From: Oleiagrimonas sp963821885
GTDB lineage: Bacteria; Pseudomonadota; Gammaproteobacteria; Xanthomonadales; Rhodanobacteraceae
Direction of reading: 5' to 3'
DNA: 64,000 nt
Assembly: GCA_963821885.1 (NCBI GenBank)
Contig: CAWGFN010000003.1
Span: 495,928 to 559,927, forward strand
Below the pieces are notes generated by a model. The model did no database searches and was not told where the DNA came from. It worked only from the letters and a program-made list of their open reading frames with translations. Positions 8,212 through 17,946 of this stretch are shown here, piece by piece. Position 1 is the first letter of the stretch, and each line of letters opens with the position of its first letter. Both the position numbers and the translations under genes were made by a program.

Positions 8212-8790
8212 ATGCTCTATCTCGCCTCCAAATCCCCCCGACGCCGCGAGCTGCTCGAGCAGATCGGCGTGACCTATCGCCCGCTGGAGGTCGAGGTGCC
8301 CGAATGTCCGGCACCCGGCGAGCCGGCCGCGGACTATGTGCGTCGCGTCGCCCGCGACAAGGCGCGCGCGGGACTGGCCTGCGCGCCTGGCGATGCCCGG
8401 GCGGTGCTGGGCGCCGATACCGAGGTGGTGCTGGAGGGCCGGGTGTTCGGCAAGCCAGCCGATGCCGAGGACGCCAGCGCGATGCTCGAGCGCCTGGCCG
8501 CGCGCACCCACCAGGTGATCTCCGCGGTCTGCCTGGTCGACGGCGATGCGGAGTTCGCGGCCACCTGCGTCTCGGAGGTAAGCTTCGCGGCGCTGGAGCG
8601 CCGGGACATCGATGACTACCTGGCCACCGGCGAGTACCTCGGCAAGGCAGGCGGGTACGCGATCCAGGGTCGGGCGGCGGCATTCATCGCGCATCTGTCG
8701 GGCAGCTACTCGGGCGTGATGGGGCTGCCGCTGCACGAGACCGCGCAGGTGTTGCGGGAAGCCGGCCTGTGGCCGGTGCGGGCGTCGTGA
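8212..8790 (+). CDS. maf: Maf-family nucleotide pyrophosphatase
   Basis: Maf proteins hydrolyse non-canonical or selected nucleoside triphosphates to monophosphates and have been linked to septum control and housecleaning. The 192-residue sequence starts LYLASKSPRRRELLEQIG, the exact family entry motif, has the ADTEVVL active-site segment near residue 70 and GYAIQGRAA near residue 150, where the catalytic Asp/Glu-Lys region lies. The motif pattern and position before rng match the YhdE (dTTP/UTP pyrophosphatase) branch. The maf-rng-yhdP-tldD order is conserved in E. coli. No ribosome binding site is seen. Confidence 0.93.
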   Translation: MLYLASKSPRRRELLEQIGVTYRPLEVEVPECPAPGEPAADYVRRVARDKARAGLACAPGDARAVLGADTEVVLEGRVFGKPADAEDASAMLERLAARTHQVISAVCLVDGDAEFAATCVSEVSFAALERRDIDDYLATGEYLGKAGGYAIQGRAAAFIAHLSGSYSGVMGLPLHETAQVLREAGLWPVRAS

Positions 8791-8905
8791 TCCGGGCGGG
8801 AACCGTGCGCCGGGATGGGGGTCGAAGGCCATGTGCGAGGCGTTCGTCGCCGCCATCGCCGCGCGGCGCGGCATCCGCTTGCCTGAATGGCATGCAACGC
8901 ATGCG

Positions 8906-8935
8906 TCGACAGCTCCGGCACGCACCGGCTATAAG
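8906..8935 (+). promoter_or_regulatory. Sigma-70 promoter for rng
   Basis: TCGACA (8906-8911) matches the -35 consensus at five of six positions and TATAAG (8930-8935) the -10 at five of six, with an 18-base spacer. The expected start near 8942 leaves a 5' leader of about 20 bases with GGAG before the GTG start of rng. This is the best -35/-10 pair I found in the window. Confidence 0.6.
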
Positions 8936-8961
8936 AATGGACCACAGACGGAGTCGAGTCG

Positions 8962-10470
8962 GTGAGTGAAGAAATCCTGATCAACGTCACGCCCCGCGAA
9001 ACGCGGGTGGCGGTGATCGAGAACGGCATGCTGCAGGAGGTCTACCTGGAGCGTGCCTCGCGCCGCGGTTACGTGGGCAACGTCTACAAGGGCCGCGTGC
9101 AGCGCGTGATGCCGGGCATGCAGGCGGCCTTCGTGGACATCGGCCTGGAACGCGCGGCGTTCCTGCATGCCTCGGACATCGCGCGACCGGCCACCCCCAC
9201 CGGCAACGGCACGGCCGAGCCGGCGACCGCCGGCCCGGGCAACGGCGCCGGTTCCGGTGGTGGCACGCCCCCCATTTCCAGCCTGCTCCACGAGGGCCAG
9301 GAGATCGTGGTGCAGGTCATCCGCGATCCCATCGGCAGCAAGGGCGCGCGGTTGTCGGCGCATCTGTCGATCCCGTCGCGCTACCTGGTCCTTCTGCCGC
9401 ATGCGCGCACGCTCGGCGTCTCGGTGCGCATCGAGGACGAGGACGAACGCCAGCGCCTGAAGGAGACCCTGTCCGGGCTGATCGGCGAGGACCCGTTGGG
9501 CTACATCGTGCGCACCAACGCCGAAGGGCAGTCGGCCACCGCGCTGGCCTTCGACGTGACCTACCTGGGCAAGGTCTGGCGCGTGGTCCAGGAGAACATC
9601 GCCTCGTCCCGCGTCGGTGAGCGCGTCTACGACGAACTTTCACTGCCGCTGCGCGGACTGCGCGACCTGCTGCACGAGGGCATCGAGAAGGTGCGCGTGG
9701 ATTCGCGCGAGACCTACGAGAAGGTGGTGAAGTTCGTGCACAAGTTCATGCCCGAGCTGGACGAGCGCATCGAGCACTACGACGGCGAGCGACCGATCTT
9801 CGACCTGTACGGCGCCGAGGATGAGATCCAGCGCGCGCTGCGCCGCGAGGTGCCGCTCAAATCCGGTGGCCACCTGGTGGTCGACCAGACCGAGGCCATG
9901 ACCACCATCGACGTCAACACCGGCGCCTACCTGGGAACGCGCAATCTCGAGGAGACGGTGTTCCGCACCAACCTCGAGGCCGCCCAGGCGGCAGCGCGCC
10001 AGCTGCGCCTGCGCAACCTGGGCGGCATCATCATCATCGATTTCATCGACATGGTCGACGAGGAGCACCGACGCCAGGTCCTGCGCACCCTGGAAAAGGT
10101 CCTGGCGCGCGATCACGCCAAGACCACGGTGTATCCGATGTCGCCGCTGGGCCTGGTGGAAATGACCCGCAAGCGCACCACCAAGAGCCTGGAATACCAG
10201 TTGTGCGAACCGTGCCCGGCGTGCGGTGGGCGCGGCACGGTGAAGACCGCCGAGACGGTCACCTACGAGATCTTTCGCGAGATTACCCGCGCCGTGCGTC
10301 AGTTCGATGCCGAGAAGCTGATGGTGCTGGCCAGTCCGATGGTGGTCGACCGCATTCTCGAGGAGGATTCGGTCGGCGTGGCCGAGCTGGAGGAATTCAT
10401 CGGCAAGACCATCAATTTCCAGGCCGAGGACCATTACGCACAGGAGCGTTTCGATGTGGTGCTCCTGTAA
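8962..10470 (+). CDS. rng: Ribonuclease G
   Basis: RNase G is a 5'-monophosphate-sensing endoribonuclease that matures the 16S rRNA 5' end and cuts selected mRNAs. The 502-residue protein has an N-terminal S1 domain (about residues 35-125) that holds a Gly/Pro/Thr-rich insertion (about 75-108), the RNase H-like and DNase I-like catalytic region with TTIDVNTG (metal-binding Asp) and IIIDFIDM, and the zinc-link CPACGGRG near residues 418-425. It lacks the long C-terminal scaffold of RNase E, so it is RNase G. The GTG start at 8962 is supported by GGAG upstream and by the family N-terminus SEEILINVTPRETRVA. Confidence 0.95.
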   Translation: MSEEILINVTPRETRVAVIENGMLQEVYLERASRRGYVGNVYKGRVQRVMPGMQAAFVDIGLERAAFLHASDIARPATPTGNGTAEPATAGPGNGAGSGGGTPPISSLLHEGQEIVVQVIRDPIGSKGARLSAHLSIPSRYLVLLPHARTLGVSVRIEDEDERQRLKETLSGLIGEDPLGYIVRTNAEGQSATALAFDVTYLGKVWRVVQENIASSRVGERVYDELSLPLRGLRDLLHEGIEKVRVDSRETYEKVVKFVHKFMPELDERIEHYDGERPIFDLYGAEDEIQRALRREVPLKSGGHLVVDQTEAMTTIDVNTGAYLGTRNLEETVFRTNLEAAQAAARQLRLRNLGGIIIIDFIDMVDEEHRRQVLRTLEKVLARDHAKTTVYPMSPLGLVEMTRKRTTKSLEYQLCEPCPACGGRGTVKTAETVTYEIFREITRAVRQFDAEKLMVLASPMVVDRILEEDSVGVAELEEFIGKTINFQAEDHYAQERFDVVLL

Positions 10471-10518
10471 GCGAGGCGTGGCCAGCCATGCCGGAGCGAT
10501 GCCGCGGGCGGGGCGCTC

Positions 10519-13500
10519 GTGAAGACCTGGCAACAACGACTGCGCCGCCTGCGTTTCTTCCTCGGTGGCCTGCTGGCCGCCGGCCTGATCGCGCTGGCCG
10601 TGCTGATCGGCCTGGTGCAGCTGCTGCTGCCGCTGGCGGCGCGCTATCCCGAGCGCATCGCCGGCATGCTCGGCGAGCGACTGCACCAGCCAGTGCACTT
10701 TGCCAGCGTGAAGGGCTACTGGCAGCCCTCGGGACCCCTGCTGGTGCTGCACGACGTGCAGATCGGCGGCCAGCACGGCAGGACGCCTCTGCGGCTTCCC
10801 GTGGCGGACGTGAAGATCGATTTTGGCGCCCTGCTGGTGCCGCGCCGGCACCTGGTCAATCTGCGCCTGGTCGACCTGCACGTCCAGCTCAAGCGTGACG
10901 CCAACGGCGCCTGGAGCGTCGGCGGCATCGGCGCCGCCGGTGGGCAGGCGAGCCAGCCGCTGGACCCTGGCCAGTTGCCGGGCACCCTGCGCCTGGATCG
11001 TCTTCGCATGGACATCCAGGACGCGCGCAGCGGCAGCGACTGGCGCCTGTGGAGCGACAAGCTCAGTGTCAGCAACAGCGGTTCGGTACTGCGTTTCGCC
11101 GGCGACTTGCGTCGACCCGGCGTCGAGCGCGGCCTGGGCGTGGTCGGACGCATCGACATGGACGACGACAGCGGCACGGTCTACATCGACGGGCGCGACA
11201 TCGACCTCGGGAGCCTGATGAAGGGCCTGGACTCCGGGGGCTTCGGCGTGGATGCCGGGCAGGGCAACCTGCAGGCCTGGCTGCAGTGGCAGCATGCCCG
11301 GGTGGTGGCACAGACGGCGCGCCTGAACCTGCGCGGGCTTCAGCTGCACGGTCCGGCCGGACGCTCGCGCGTGGACCGCCTGCAGGGCTTGTTCGGCTTC
11401 CGCCGCGGTGACGATGGCTGGAGCATCCGCTATGCGTCCGATGCCGGCGCGTCCGTCCGTGTGGATATGCAGGGCAGCGGCAGCACGCGTTCGCTGTGGG
11501 CGGCGACGCGACATCTGGACCTGGGGTCGCTGGCGCCGGTGGTGGCCCAGGTGCCGGGCATGCCGTCGGGCCTGGCGCGCTGGCTGCTCGGGGCCCGCCC
11601 GCGGGGGCGCATCGCGCAGGCGTCGCTACGCTGGTCGGCGGCCCGTGGCCTGGAAGACGTGACAGCCGATTTTGACGGCCTGAATCTGGCGCCGGACGGC
11701 GCGCGTCCGGGGATCGGGCCCCTGCGCGGCAGCGTCTTCGGCGATGGCGAGGCGATCCGGGTGTCGTTGCCCCGGCAGTCCACGGTGTTGCGCATGCCGC
11801 ATACGTTCCGCGCGCCGATCATGCTGCAGAAGCTGGATGGCGCGCTGGTGGCCTGGCGCGACGACACGGGCCTTCACCTGGGCACGCCACGGCTGGATTT
11901 CGCCGGCGCGGGCTTTGCCGGACAGGCGCGCGGCGACGTACGCCTGCCGGCGCAGGGCGGCAAGCCGTTCCTCGATCTGTACGTGGCCATGGACAAGACC
12001 GACGTGCAGGCCGCCAAGCAGTTCTGGCCGATCGACGCGATGTCGCCGGGTACCGTGCGCTGGCTCGACCGCGGCCTGCAGGCCGGCCATCTGGTGCATG
12101 CCGAGGCACTCCTGCGCGGTGATCTGGCCGACTGGCCGTTTCATCACCATGAGGGGCGCTTCGAGGCGCGCGGCGAGATCGCCGATCTGACCCTGAACTA
12201 TGGCGACCGCTGGCCGGTCGCCAGCGGCGTGCATGCCATCGCCAGCTTCGTCGATGACGGCATGCTGGTGACCGCCGACAGCGGCAACTCGCGCGGCAAC
12301 AGCACCAGCCTGGCGGTGGCCGCCATTCCCACATTCCACGACGCCAGGCTGATCCTGACCGTCAAGGGCAACGGCACCGGCGCCAGCATGCTGGACTTCG
12401 TCCGCAACAGCCCGATCGCGTCGCGCCAGGCGCGCGAGCTGAGTCGGCTGCGGCTGGGGGGTAACGGCACCTTCGGTTTCAGCCTGGTGCTGCCGATCAA
12501 GGACGCGCGGGACTTCATGCTGGGCGGCTCGGCCCGGGTCCGCGGCGTCGACGTGGACGATCCGGACTGGGGCCTGAAGCTGGGCAAGCTTGCCGGCACG
12601 TTGCGCTTCAACGGCACGGGACTCACCGGGCGCGGCCTGCGCGTGAACTACAACGGCACGCCGTCCACGCTGGATCTCGCCCTCGGCGACGGCGCGACCG
12701 GCGAGGCCAATCATCCGGTCGGCGTGGTCCTGCACGGGCATTACGACATGCCGACCCTGATTGCCGGGCACGAGACGCTCGCGCCGCTCGGCACGATCGC
12801 CTCCGGTTCGGCCGATTTCGACATCGGTTTCGACATCACCGACCCGCCGGACGGCCCCGTGAAGCAGACCCTGAGGGTCGACTCCGGTCTCGACGGCATG
12901 GCGCTGGACCTGCCTGCGCCGCTGAACAAGCCGGCCGCCGGAACGCTGCCGCTGCACGTGAGCCTGCAGCTGCCGGTCAGCGGCGGCGACCTGCGCGTCC
13001 GCCTCGGTTCGCTGGTGCAGGCCCGGGCACGCTTGCCCGCCGAGAAGGGACCGCCGCTGGCACTTTCGGTCATGCTCGGCGACACGCCGCCGGACAGCCT
13101 GCCGGCGCAGGGCATCCGCATTCGCGGCACCAGCGCGGATCTGGACGTCACCGGTTGGCTGCAGCGCGCGCTGGCCGAATCGGGCACGAATGGGTCGGGC
13201 GGCGCGACGCTGGACAGCGTCGACGTGCGCGGCCTCAAGGCGCATGCGTTCGACGCTACCCTCGACGACCTGCGCGTCCGCCTGACGCCGCAGACCGGCC
13301 AGATCCTGCTGCGGCTGGATGGCCCGCAGGTCAAGGGCGACGTGACCCTGCCCACGCACGACTTGCCCAAGCGCGGCGTGCTGGCCCGCATGGACCGCCT
13401 GTACTGGCCGGACGAAGCCGACAAGGGTGGCAAATCTTCCGGGGAGTCGGCCGGGGGCGCCGTGGACAAGCCCGACGCCTTCTACGCGGCCAGCGGCATC

Positions 13501-14433
13501 GATCCGGCCGCCCTGCCGCCGCTGCACATCTCGGTGGGCGACCTGCGGCTGGGCAAGGCGCGGCTGGGCCAGGCGCGATTCGAAAGCTGGCCGACCGCGA
13601 CCGGCATGCACATCGACCAGTTGCGCACCCACACCGAGCACGTGCAGGTCATGGGCAGCGGCAACTGGGACGGCAATGCACAGGCCAGCCACACGCAGAT
13701 GAGCATCGATTTCGTCGCCGACAATCTTGGCAGCCTGCTGCAGACGCTGGGCTTTGGCGGGTTGTTCGAGGGTGGCCGCACCAGCGCGCACCTGCAGGCC
13801 CGCTGGCCGGGCGAGCCGTCCTCGCTGGCCATGCAGCGCATGACCGGCACGCTGAAGGTGGAAGTCAGCAAGGGACGCATTCCCGAAGTGCAGCCGGGAG
13901 TGGGTCGGTTGTTCGGCCTGATGGCGCTGACCGAGCTGCCGCGACGGCTGTCGCTGGACTTCGGCGACGTGTTCGGCAAGGGCATGGGCTTCGACTCGAT
14001 CAAGGGCGACTTCAAGCTCGAGGACGGCGTGGCCGAGACCGACAACCTCAAGCTCAAGGGGCCGGCGGCCGAGATCAGCATCAGCGGCAAGACCAACCTG
14101 CGCGAAAAGACCTACGACCAGCGCATCCTGGTGGTGCCGCATGTCGGCAACAGCCTGCCGGTGGTCGGCGCGATCGCCGGTGGACCGGTCGGCGCGGCGG
14201 CCGGGCTGGCCATCCAGGGGTTGCTGGGGCGCGGTCTGAACAAGGCCGCCAGCGGCCTCTACAGCCTGACCGGCAGCTGGGACAAGCCGGTCATGAAGCT
14301 GCTGGAGAAAAAGACCGTGCGGCTGCCCCCGGCCGCCGCCAGCACGCCTTCGCCGGTCCTCCCGACGCCGGCGCCCGCCGCCAGCGCACCGCCGCCGGCC
14401 ACGACCGCTCCGGCGCCCGCCGCCAGTTCCTGA
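10519..14433 (+). CDS. yhdP: YhdP, AsmA-like inter-membrane lipid-transport protein
   Basis: This 1304-residue protein belongs to the YhdP/TIGR02099 family of AsmA-like proteins, which bridge the periplasm and carry phospholipids toward the outer membrane. One N-terminal membrane anchor is seen at about residues 15-40 (LGGLLAAGLIALAVLIGLVQ), then a long beta-rich body (DUF3971 and AsmA_2 regions) that could form a hydrophobic groove. Near the C-terminus, FGLMALTELPRRLSLDF and the following DFKLEDGVAETDNL are the conserved terminal block. A low-complexity Pro/Ala tail of about 35 residues ends the protein. The start is GTG. Its place between rng and tldD is the conserved one. Confidence 0.93.
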   Translation: MKTWQQRLRRLRFFLGGLLAAGLIALAVLIGLVQLLLPLAARYPERIAGMLGERLHQPVHFASVKGYWQPSGPLLVLHDVQIGGQHGRTPLRLPVADVKIDFGALLVPRRHLVNLRLVDLHVQLKRDANGAWSVGGIGAAGGQASQPLDPGQLPGTLRLDRLRMDIQDARSGSDWRLWSDKLSVSNSGSVLRFAGDLRRPGVERGLGVVGRIDMDDDSGTVYIDGRDIDLGSLMKGLDSGGFGVDAGQGNLQAWLQWQHARVVAQTARLNLRGLQLHGPAGRSRVDRLQGLFGFRRGDDGWSIRYASDAGASVRVDMQGSGSTRSLWAATRHLDLGSLAPVVAQVPGMPSGLARWLLGARPRGRIAQASLRWSAARGLEDVTADFDGLNLAPDGARPGIGPLRGSVFGDGEAIRVSLPRQSTVLRMPHTFRAPIMLQKLDGALVAWRDDTGLHLGTPRLDFAGAGFAGQARGDVRLPAQGGKPFLDLYVAMDKTDVQAAKQFWPIDAMSPGTVRWLDRGLQAGHLVHAEALLRGDLADWPFHHHEGRFEARGEIADLTLNYGDRWPVASGVHAIASFVDDGMLVTADSGNSRGNSTSLAVAAIPTFHDARLILTVKGNGTGASMLDFVRNSPIASRQARELSRLRLGGNGTFGFSLVLPIKDARDFMLGGSARVRGVDVDDPDWGLKLGKLAGTLRFNGTGLTGRGLRVNYNGTPSTLDLALGDGATGEANHPVGVVLHGHYDMPTLIAGHETLAPLGTIASGSADFDIGFDITDPPDGPVKQTLRVDSGLDGMALDLPAPLNKPAAGTLPLHVSLQLPVSGGDLRVRLGSLVQARARLPAEKGPPLALSVMLGDTPPDSLPAQGIRIRGTSADLDVTGWLQRALAESGTNGSGGATLDSVDVRGLKAHAFDATLDDLRVRLTPQTGQILLRLDGPQVKGDVTLPTHDLPKRGVLARMDRLYWPDEADKGGKSSGESAGGAVDKPDAFYAASGIDPAALPPLHISVGDLRLGKARLGQARFESWPTATGMHIDQLRTHTEHVQVMGSGNWDGNAQASHTQMSIDFVADNLGSLLQTLGFGGLFEGGRTSAHLQARWPGEPSSLAMQRMTGTLKVEVSKGRIPEVQPGVGRLFGLMALTELPRRLSLDFGDVFGKGMGFDSIKGDFKLEDGVAETDNLKLKGPAAEISISGKTNLREKTYDQRILVVPHVGNSLPVVGAIAGGPVGAAAGLAIQGLLGRGLNKAASGLYSLTGSWDKPVMKLLEKKTVRLPPAAASTPSPVLPTPAPAASAPPPATTAPAPAASS

Positions 14434-14518
14434 CGGCGGTCAAGCGCCCCGTCCCCGCCGGCACTACAATGGCCGGCACGTGGCGCCATCGCGTTCCCCT
14501 CCCCAAGCACGGCATTGC

Positions 14519-15970
14519 ATGACCATGAACCCACCGCAGACCCTGGCCCTTGCCGAATCCCGACTGCTGACGCCCGGGGGCCTCGGCGTGGGCGACCTGG
14601 AGCGGGTGTTCGCGCGCCTGATGGCGCCCTCGGTGGATGCCGCGGACCTGTACTTCCAGCACGCCCGCAGCGAATCGTGGGTGCTGGAGGACGGCATCGT
14701 GCGCGACGGCAACCACAGCATCGAGCAGGGCGTGGGGGTGCGCGCGATCAGCGGCGAGAAGACCGGCTTCGCCTATGCCGACGATATCGTCATGCCGCAG
14801 TTGCTTGAGGCGGCCGGCGCGGCCCGCGCGATTGCCGCCAGCGGCAATGGCAGCGGCCGTCCGCTGGCGCTGCGCACGGGCCACGCGCTGTACCCGGCGC
14901 TTGATCCGGTCGACAGCCTGGACAACGAGGACAAGATTCGCGTGCTGCGCGAGGTCGATGCGCATGCGCGCGGCCTGGACCCGCGCGTCACCCAGGTGGT
15001 GGTGAGCCTGGCCGGCACCGTCGACACGGTGCTGGTGGCCGCGGCCGACGGCACCCTGGCCGCCGACGTGCGCCCGCTGGTGCGGCTGAACGTGCAGGTC
15101 ATCGCCGAGCAGGGCGGTCGCCGCGAATCGGGCTTTGGCGGCGGCGGCGGTCGCTACGACTACCGCACCCTGCTGGACAGCGGCAATGCCATGCGCTGGG
15201 CCGGCGAGGCGGTGCGCCAGGCGCTGGTCAACCTGGACGCGGTCGATGCCCCGGCCGGCAGCATGCCGGTGGTGCTGGGGCCGGGCTGGCCGGGCGTGCT
15301 GCTGCACGAGGCCATCGGCCACGGCCTGGAGGGCGACTTCAACCGCAAGGGCAGCTCGGCCTTCTCCGGACGCATCGGCGAACGCGTCGCGGCCGCCGGC
15401 GTCACCGTGGTCGACGACGGCACCCTGGAGGGCCGTCGGGGCTCGCTCAACATCGACGACGAGGGCGTGCCCAGCCAGTGCACCACGCTGATCGAGGACG
15501 GCGTGCTGGTCGGCTACATGCAGGACAAGCTCAACGCGCGACTGATGGGCATGGCGCCGACCGGCAACGGACGTCGCGAGTCGTTCGCCCACCTGCCGAT
15601 GCCGCGCATGACCAACACCTACATGCGCGACGGCGCGCACGATCCGCAGGAGATCATCCGTTCCGTCGAGCGCGGCCTGTACGCGGTCAATTTCGGCGGT
15701 GGCCAGGTCGACATCACCAGCGGCAAGTTCGTGTTCTCGGCGTCCGAGGCGTACCTGATCGAGAATGGCCGGGTGACGCGTCCGGTCAAGGGCGCCACGC
15801 TGATCGGGTCGGGTCCCGAGGTCCTCAAGCGGGTGTCGATGATCGGCAACGACCTGGCCCTGGACGAGGGCGTGGGCGTGTGCGGCAAGGACGGCCAGAG
15901 CGTGCCGGTGGGCGTTGGCCAGCCGACCCTGCGCGTGGATGCCATGACGGTCGGCGGCACCTCGTCCTGA
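14519..15970 (+). CDS. tldD: Metalloprotease TldD
   Basis: TldD is the zinc-bearing half of the cytoplasmic TldD/TldE (PmbA) heterodimer, which degrades unfolded peptides and matures antitoxin CcdA and microcins. The 483-residue protein has the metal site HEAIGHGLEGD with the HExxxH pattern at residues 263-268. The N-terminal substrate domain and the closing GKDGQSVPVGVGQPTLRV match the family. An ATG at 14525 is a possible alternative start. The partner pmbA lies 2.6 kb downstream on the same strand at 18574. A TACAAT sequence (14465-14470) about 50 bases upstream may be a -10 box. Confidence 0.95.
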   Translation: MTMNPPQTLALAESRLLTPGGLGVGDLERVFARLMAPSVDAADLYFQHARSESWVLEDGIVRDGNHSIEQGVGVRAISGEKTGFAYADDIVMPQLLEAAGAARAIAASGNGSGRPLALRTGHALYPALDPVDSLDNEDKIRVLREVDAHARGLDPRVTQVVVSLAGTVDTVLVAAADGTLAADVRPLVRLNVQVIAEQGGRRESGFGGGGGRYDYRTLLDSGNAMRWAGEAVRQALVNLDAVDAPAGSMPVVLGPGWPGVLLHEAIGHGLEGDFNRKGSSAFSGRIGERVAAAGVTVVDDGTLEGRRGSLNIDDEGVPSQCTTLIEDGVLVGYMQDKLNARLMGMAPTGNGRRESFAHLPMPRMTNTYMRDGAHDPQEIIRSVERGLYAVNFGGGQVDITSGKFVFSASEAYLIENGRVTRPVKGATLIGSGPEVLKRVSMIGNDLALDEGVGVCGKDGQSVPVGVGQPTLRVDAMTVGGTSS

Positions 15971-16172
15971 TCCCCCGCGAAAGTCTCTTCCCGGCATGCC
16001 CGCGAGGCGCGTCGGGGGCGTCCGCGTGTGTTGCAGCGCATGACAGCCCCAGCCTGAGGTTGTGCTAGGTTCGTCCCCGGGGTGAGGTTCCCGCATGCGT
16101 CATGCCACGCGTCCGCGTCGGCACGCATGCGTCGTGATGATTCTGGGGGGAATCAGGGGAGCCGCGCCGCCG

Positions 16173-16210
16173 CCTCCACCGTTCGGTGGGGGCGCATGTC
16201 ACGTCGTGAC
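16173..16210 (+). promoter_or_regulatory. Structured leader and palindrome before the sedolisin gene
   Basis: The 266 bases between tldD and the protease contain no gene. Two perfect or near-perfect inverted repeats are seen. CCACCG-TT-CGGTGG (16176-16189) extends to a nine-pair stem at 16173-16192, and GTCACG-T-CGTGAC lies at 16198-16210, ten bases before the strong GGGAGGAG ribosome site at 16223-16230. A further imperfect repeat built on ATGCGT and ACGCAT lies around 16094-16130. The hairpin has no T-run, so it is not a simple terminator of tldD. An operator or a leader RNA that controls the protease is possible; which one cannot be told from sequence. Confidence 0.4.
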
Positions 16211-16236
16211 ACAAAATCTTCCGGGAGGAGATATAC

Positions 16237-17868
16237 ATGCACAACAAGAAAGCCACGCTTTCGCTCGCGCTGGGCGCTGCCCTGGCCCTGGTCGCCGTCG
16301 CGCCGGTCTCGGCGCGTGCCGCGCACTGGATGCCCACGGCCACCCGCGCCCATCAGTTGCCGGCCGGCGCCGTGTACAACGGCTCGGCCGCGCTGAACAC
16401 GCCGATGCACGTCACGGTGGCGCTGAAGTTGCGTAACCAGGACGAACTGCAACGCCTGATGGCCTCGCCGCACGCGCCGATGAGCACCCAGGCGGCCATG
16501 GCGGAGTTCGCGCCGACCCAGGCCCAGGTGCAGTCGGTGGTCAATTACCTGCAGGCCCAGGGCTTCAGCCATATCCAGGTCTCGGCCAACCGCCTGCTGG
16601 TCTCGGCCGACGGTGATGCCGCGCGCTCGCAGAGCGCCTTCCACACCACCCTGATGGCGGTCACCACGCGCCGCGGTCGCCATGCCTTCGCCAACACCCG
16701 TGATGCGCAGGTGCCCTCGGCCCTGGCCGGCACGGTGTTGTCGGTGATTGGTCTGCAGAACGCGGTGCGCCCGCACACCATGCTTCGCGCCAGGGACCAT
16801 CAGGCCATCGCCGATCGCGGCCTGCGCACGCACAAGGGCCGTCCGGGCGGCGGTGGCGGTGGCGGCGCGGGCACCGTGACCGGGCACGATCCGACCCAGT
16901 TCGCGCAGATCTACAACGTCGGCTCGAGCCCGGCGGCGACCTCGGTGACGGTCGGCATCATCTCCTCCGGCGACATGTCGGCGACGCTGAGCGACCTGAA
17001 CCAGTTCGTCAGCAGCCACGGCCTGGCCACGCCCAACGTGCAGGTCGTCTACGCCGGCGCCCATGGCACTGACACCAGCGGCACCGGCGAGTGGGATCTG
17101 GACAGCCAGGACATCCTGGCCATGAGCGGCGGCGTCAACAAGCTGGTGTTCTACACCGCGACCTCGCTGAGCAACAGCGACCTGACCACCGACCTCAACA
17201 AGGCGGTCAGCGACAACCAGGCCCAGGTGGTCAACGTGTCGCTGGGCGAGTGCGAGACCTCGGCCTACCAGGACGGCTCGATGGCCGCCGACGACCAGAT
17301 CTTCGCCATGGGCATCGCCCAGGGCCAGACCTTCTCGATCTCCACCGGCGACAGCGGCTCCAACGAGTGCGGCAAGGGCGGCCCGAAGGGCACCACGCCG
17401 AGCTATCCGGCCAGTTCGCCGAACGTGATCGCGGTCAGCGGCACCACCCTGGGCACCACCTCCTCGGGTGGCTGGGCCAGCGAAACGGTATGGTCGTCCT
17501 CGGGCGGCTCGCCGAGCACCGTCGAGGCCAAGCCCAGCTGGCAGACGCAGGGCGACAGCATGCGTGACGTGTCCGACGTGGCGTTCGATGCCGATCCGAA
17601 CTCCGGCTCGATCATCATCGTCAACGGCAGCAACGCGCAGTACGGCGGCACCAGCCTGGCCGCGCCGCTGTTCGCGGCGACCTGGGCGCGCATGCTGGCC
17701 TCGCATCCGGGGCTGGGCTTTGCCGGTCCGCATCTGTACACGGTGAACCAGAGCGTGTACCACGACGTCACCTCCGGCAACAACGGTGGCGAGTCGGCGA
17801 CGGTGGGCTGGGATTACGCCACCGGTTTCGGCAGCACCAACGTCAGCGCGCTGGATTCGAACCTGTAA
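16237..17868 (+). CDS. Secreted sedolisin (S53 family serine-carboxyl peptidase) with pro-domain
   Basis: This is a 543-residue secreted acid protease of the S53 family. Residues 1-28 form a signal peptide. A pro-kumamolisin activation domain spans about 40-185 and is joined by a Gly-rich linker (GRPGGGGGGGAG, 201-212) to the catalytic domain. The catalytic residues can be placed: Glu285 and Asp289 (GEWDLDSQD), the oxyanion Asp372 (STGDSG) and Ser473 (GGTSLAAP). The calcium site is seen as HDVTSGNNG (Asp510) and GWDYATGFG (Asp526). A very strong GGGAGGAG site precedes the ATG, and a terminator follows the stop, so it is a single-gene transcript. The family acts at low pH on proteins outside the cell, which suggests an acidic or protein-rich habitat. 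Confidence 0.94.
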   Translation: MHNKKATLSLALGAALALVAVAPVSARAAHWMPTATRAHQLPAGAVYNGSAALNTPMHVTVALKLRNQDELQRLMASPHAPMSTQAAMAEFAPTQAQVQSVVNYLQAQGFSHIQVSANRLLVSADGDAARSQSAFHTTLMAVTTRRGRHAFANTRDAQVPSALAGTVLSVIGLQNAVRPHTMLRARDHQAIADRGLRTHKGRPGGGGGGGAGTVTGHDPTQFAQIYNVGSSPAATSVTVGIISSGDMSATLSDLNQFVSSHGLATPNVQVVYAGAHGTDTSGTGEWDLDSQDILAMSGGVNKLVFYTATSLSNSDLTTDLNKAVSDNQAQVVNVSLGECETSAYQDGSMAADDQIFAMGIAQGQTFSISTGDSGSNECGKGGPKGTTPSYPASSPNVIAVSGTTLGTTSSGGWASETVWSSSGGSPSTVEAKPSWQTQGDSMRDVSDVAFDADPNSGSIIIVNGSNAQYGGTSLAAPLFAATWARMLASHPGLGFAGPHLYTVNQSVYHDVTSGNNGGESATVGWDYATGFGSTNVSALDSNL

Positions 17869-17894
17869 CGACGCATCCATCGTGAATGACAGAA

Positions 17895-17928
17895 GGGCGC
17901 GCGTCGCGAGACGCGCGCCCTTTTTCTT
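17895..17928 (+). terminator. Rho-independent terminator after the sedolisin gene
   Basis: An 11-pair perfect stem (17895-17905 with 17910-17920, loop GCGA) is followed by TTTTTCTT. It lies 27 bases after the protease stop and just before the convergent end of darP, whose message it could also help to end. Confidence 0.92.
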
Positions 17929-17946
17929 GCGTGTTGCCGTCCCGAC

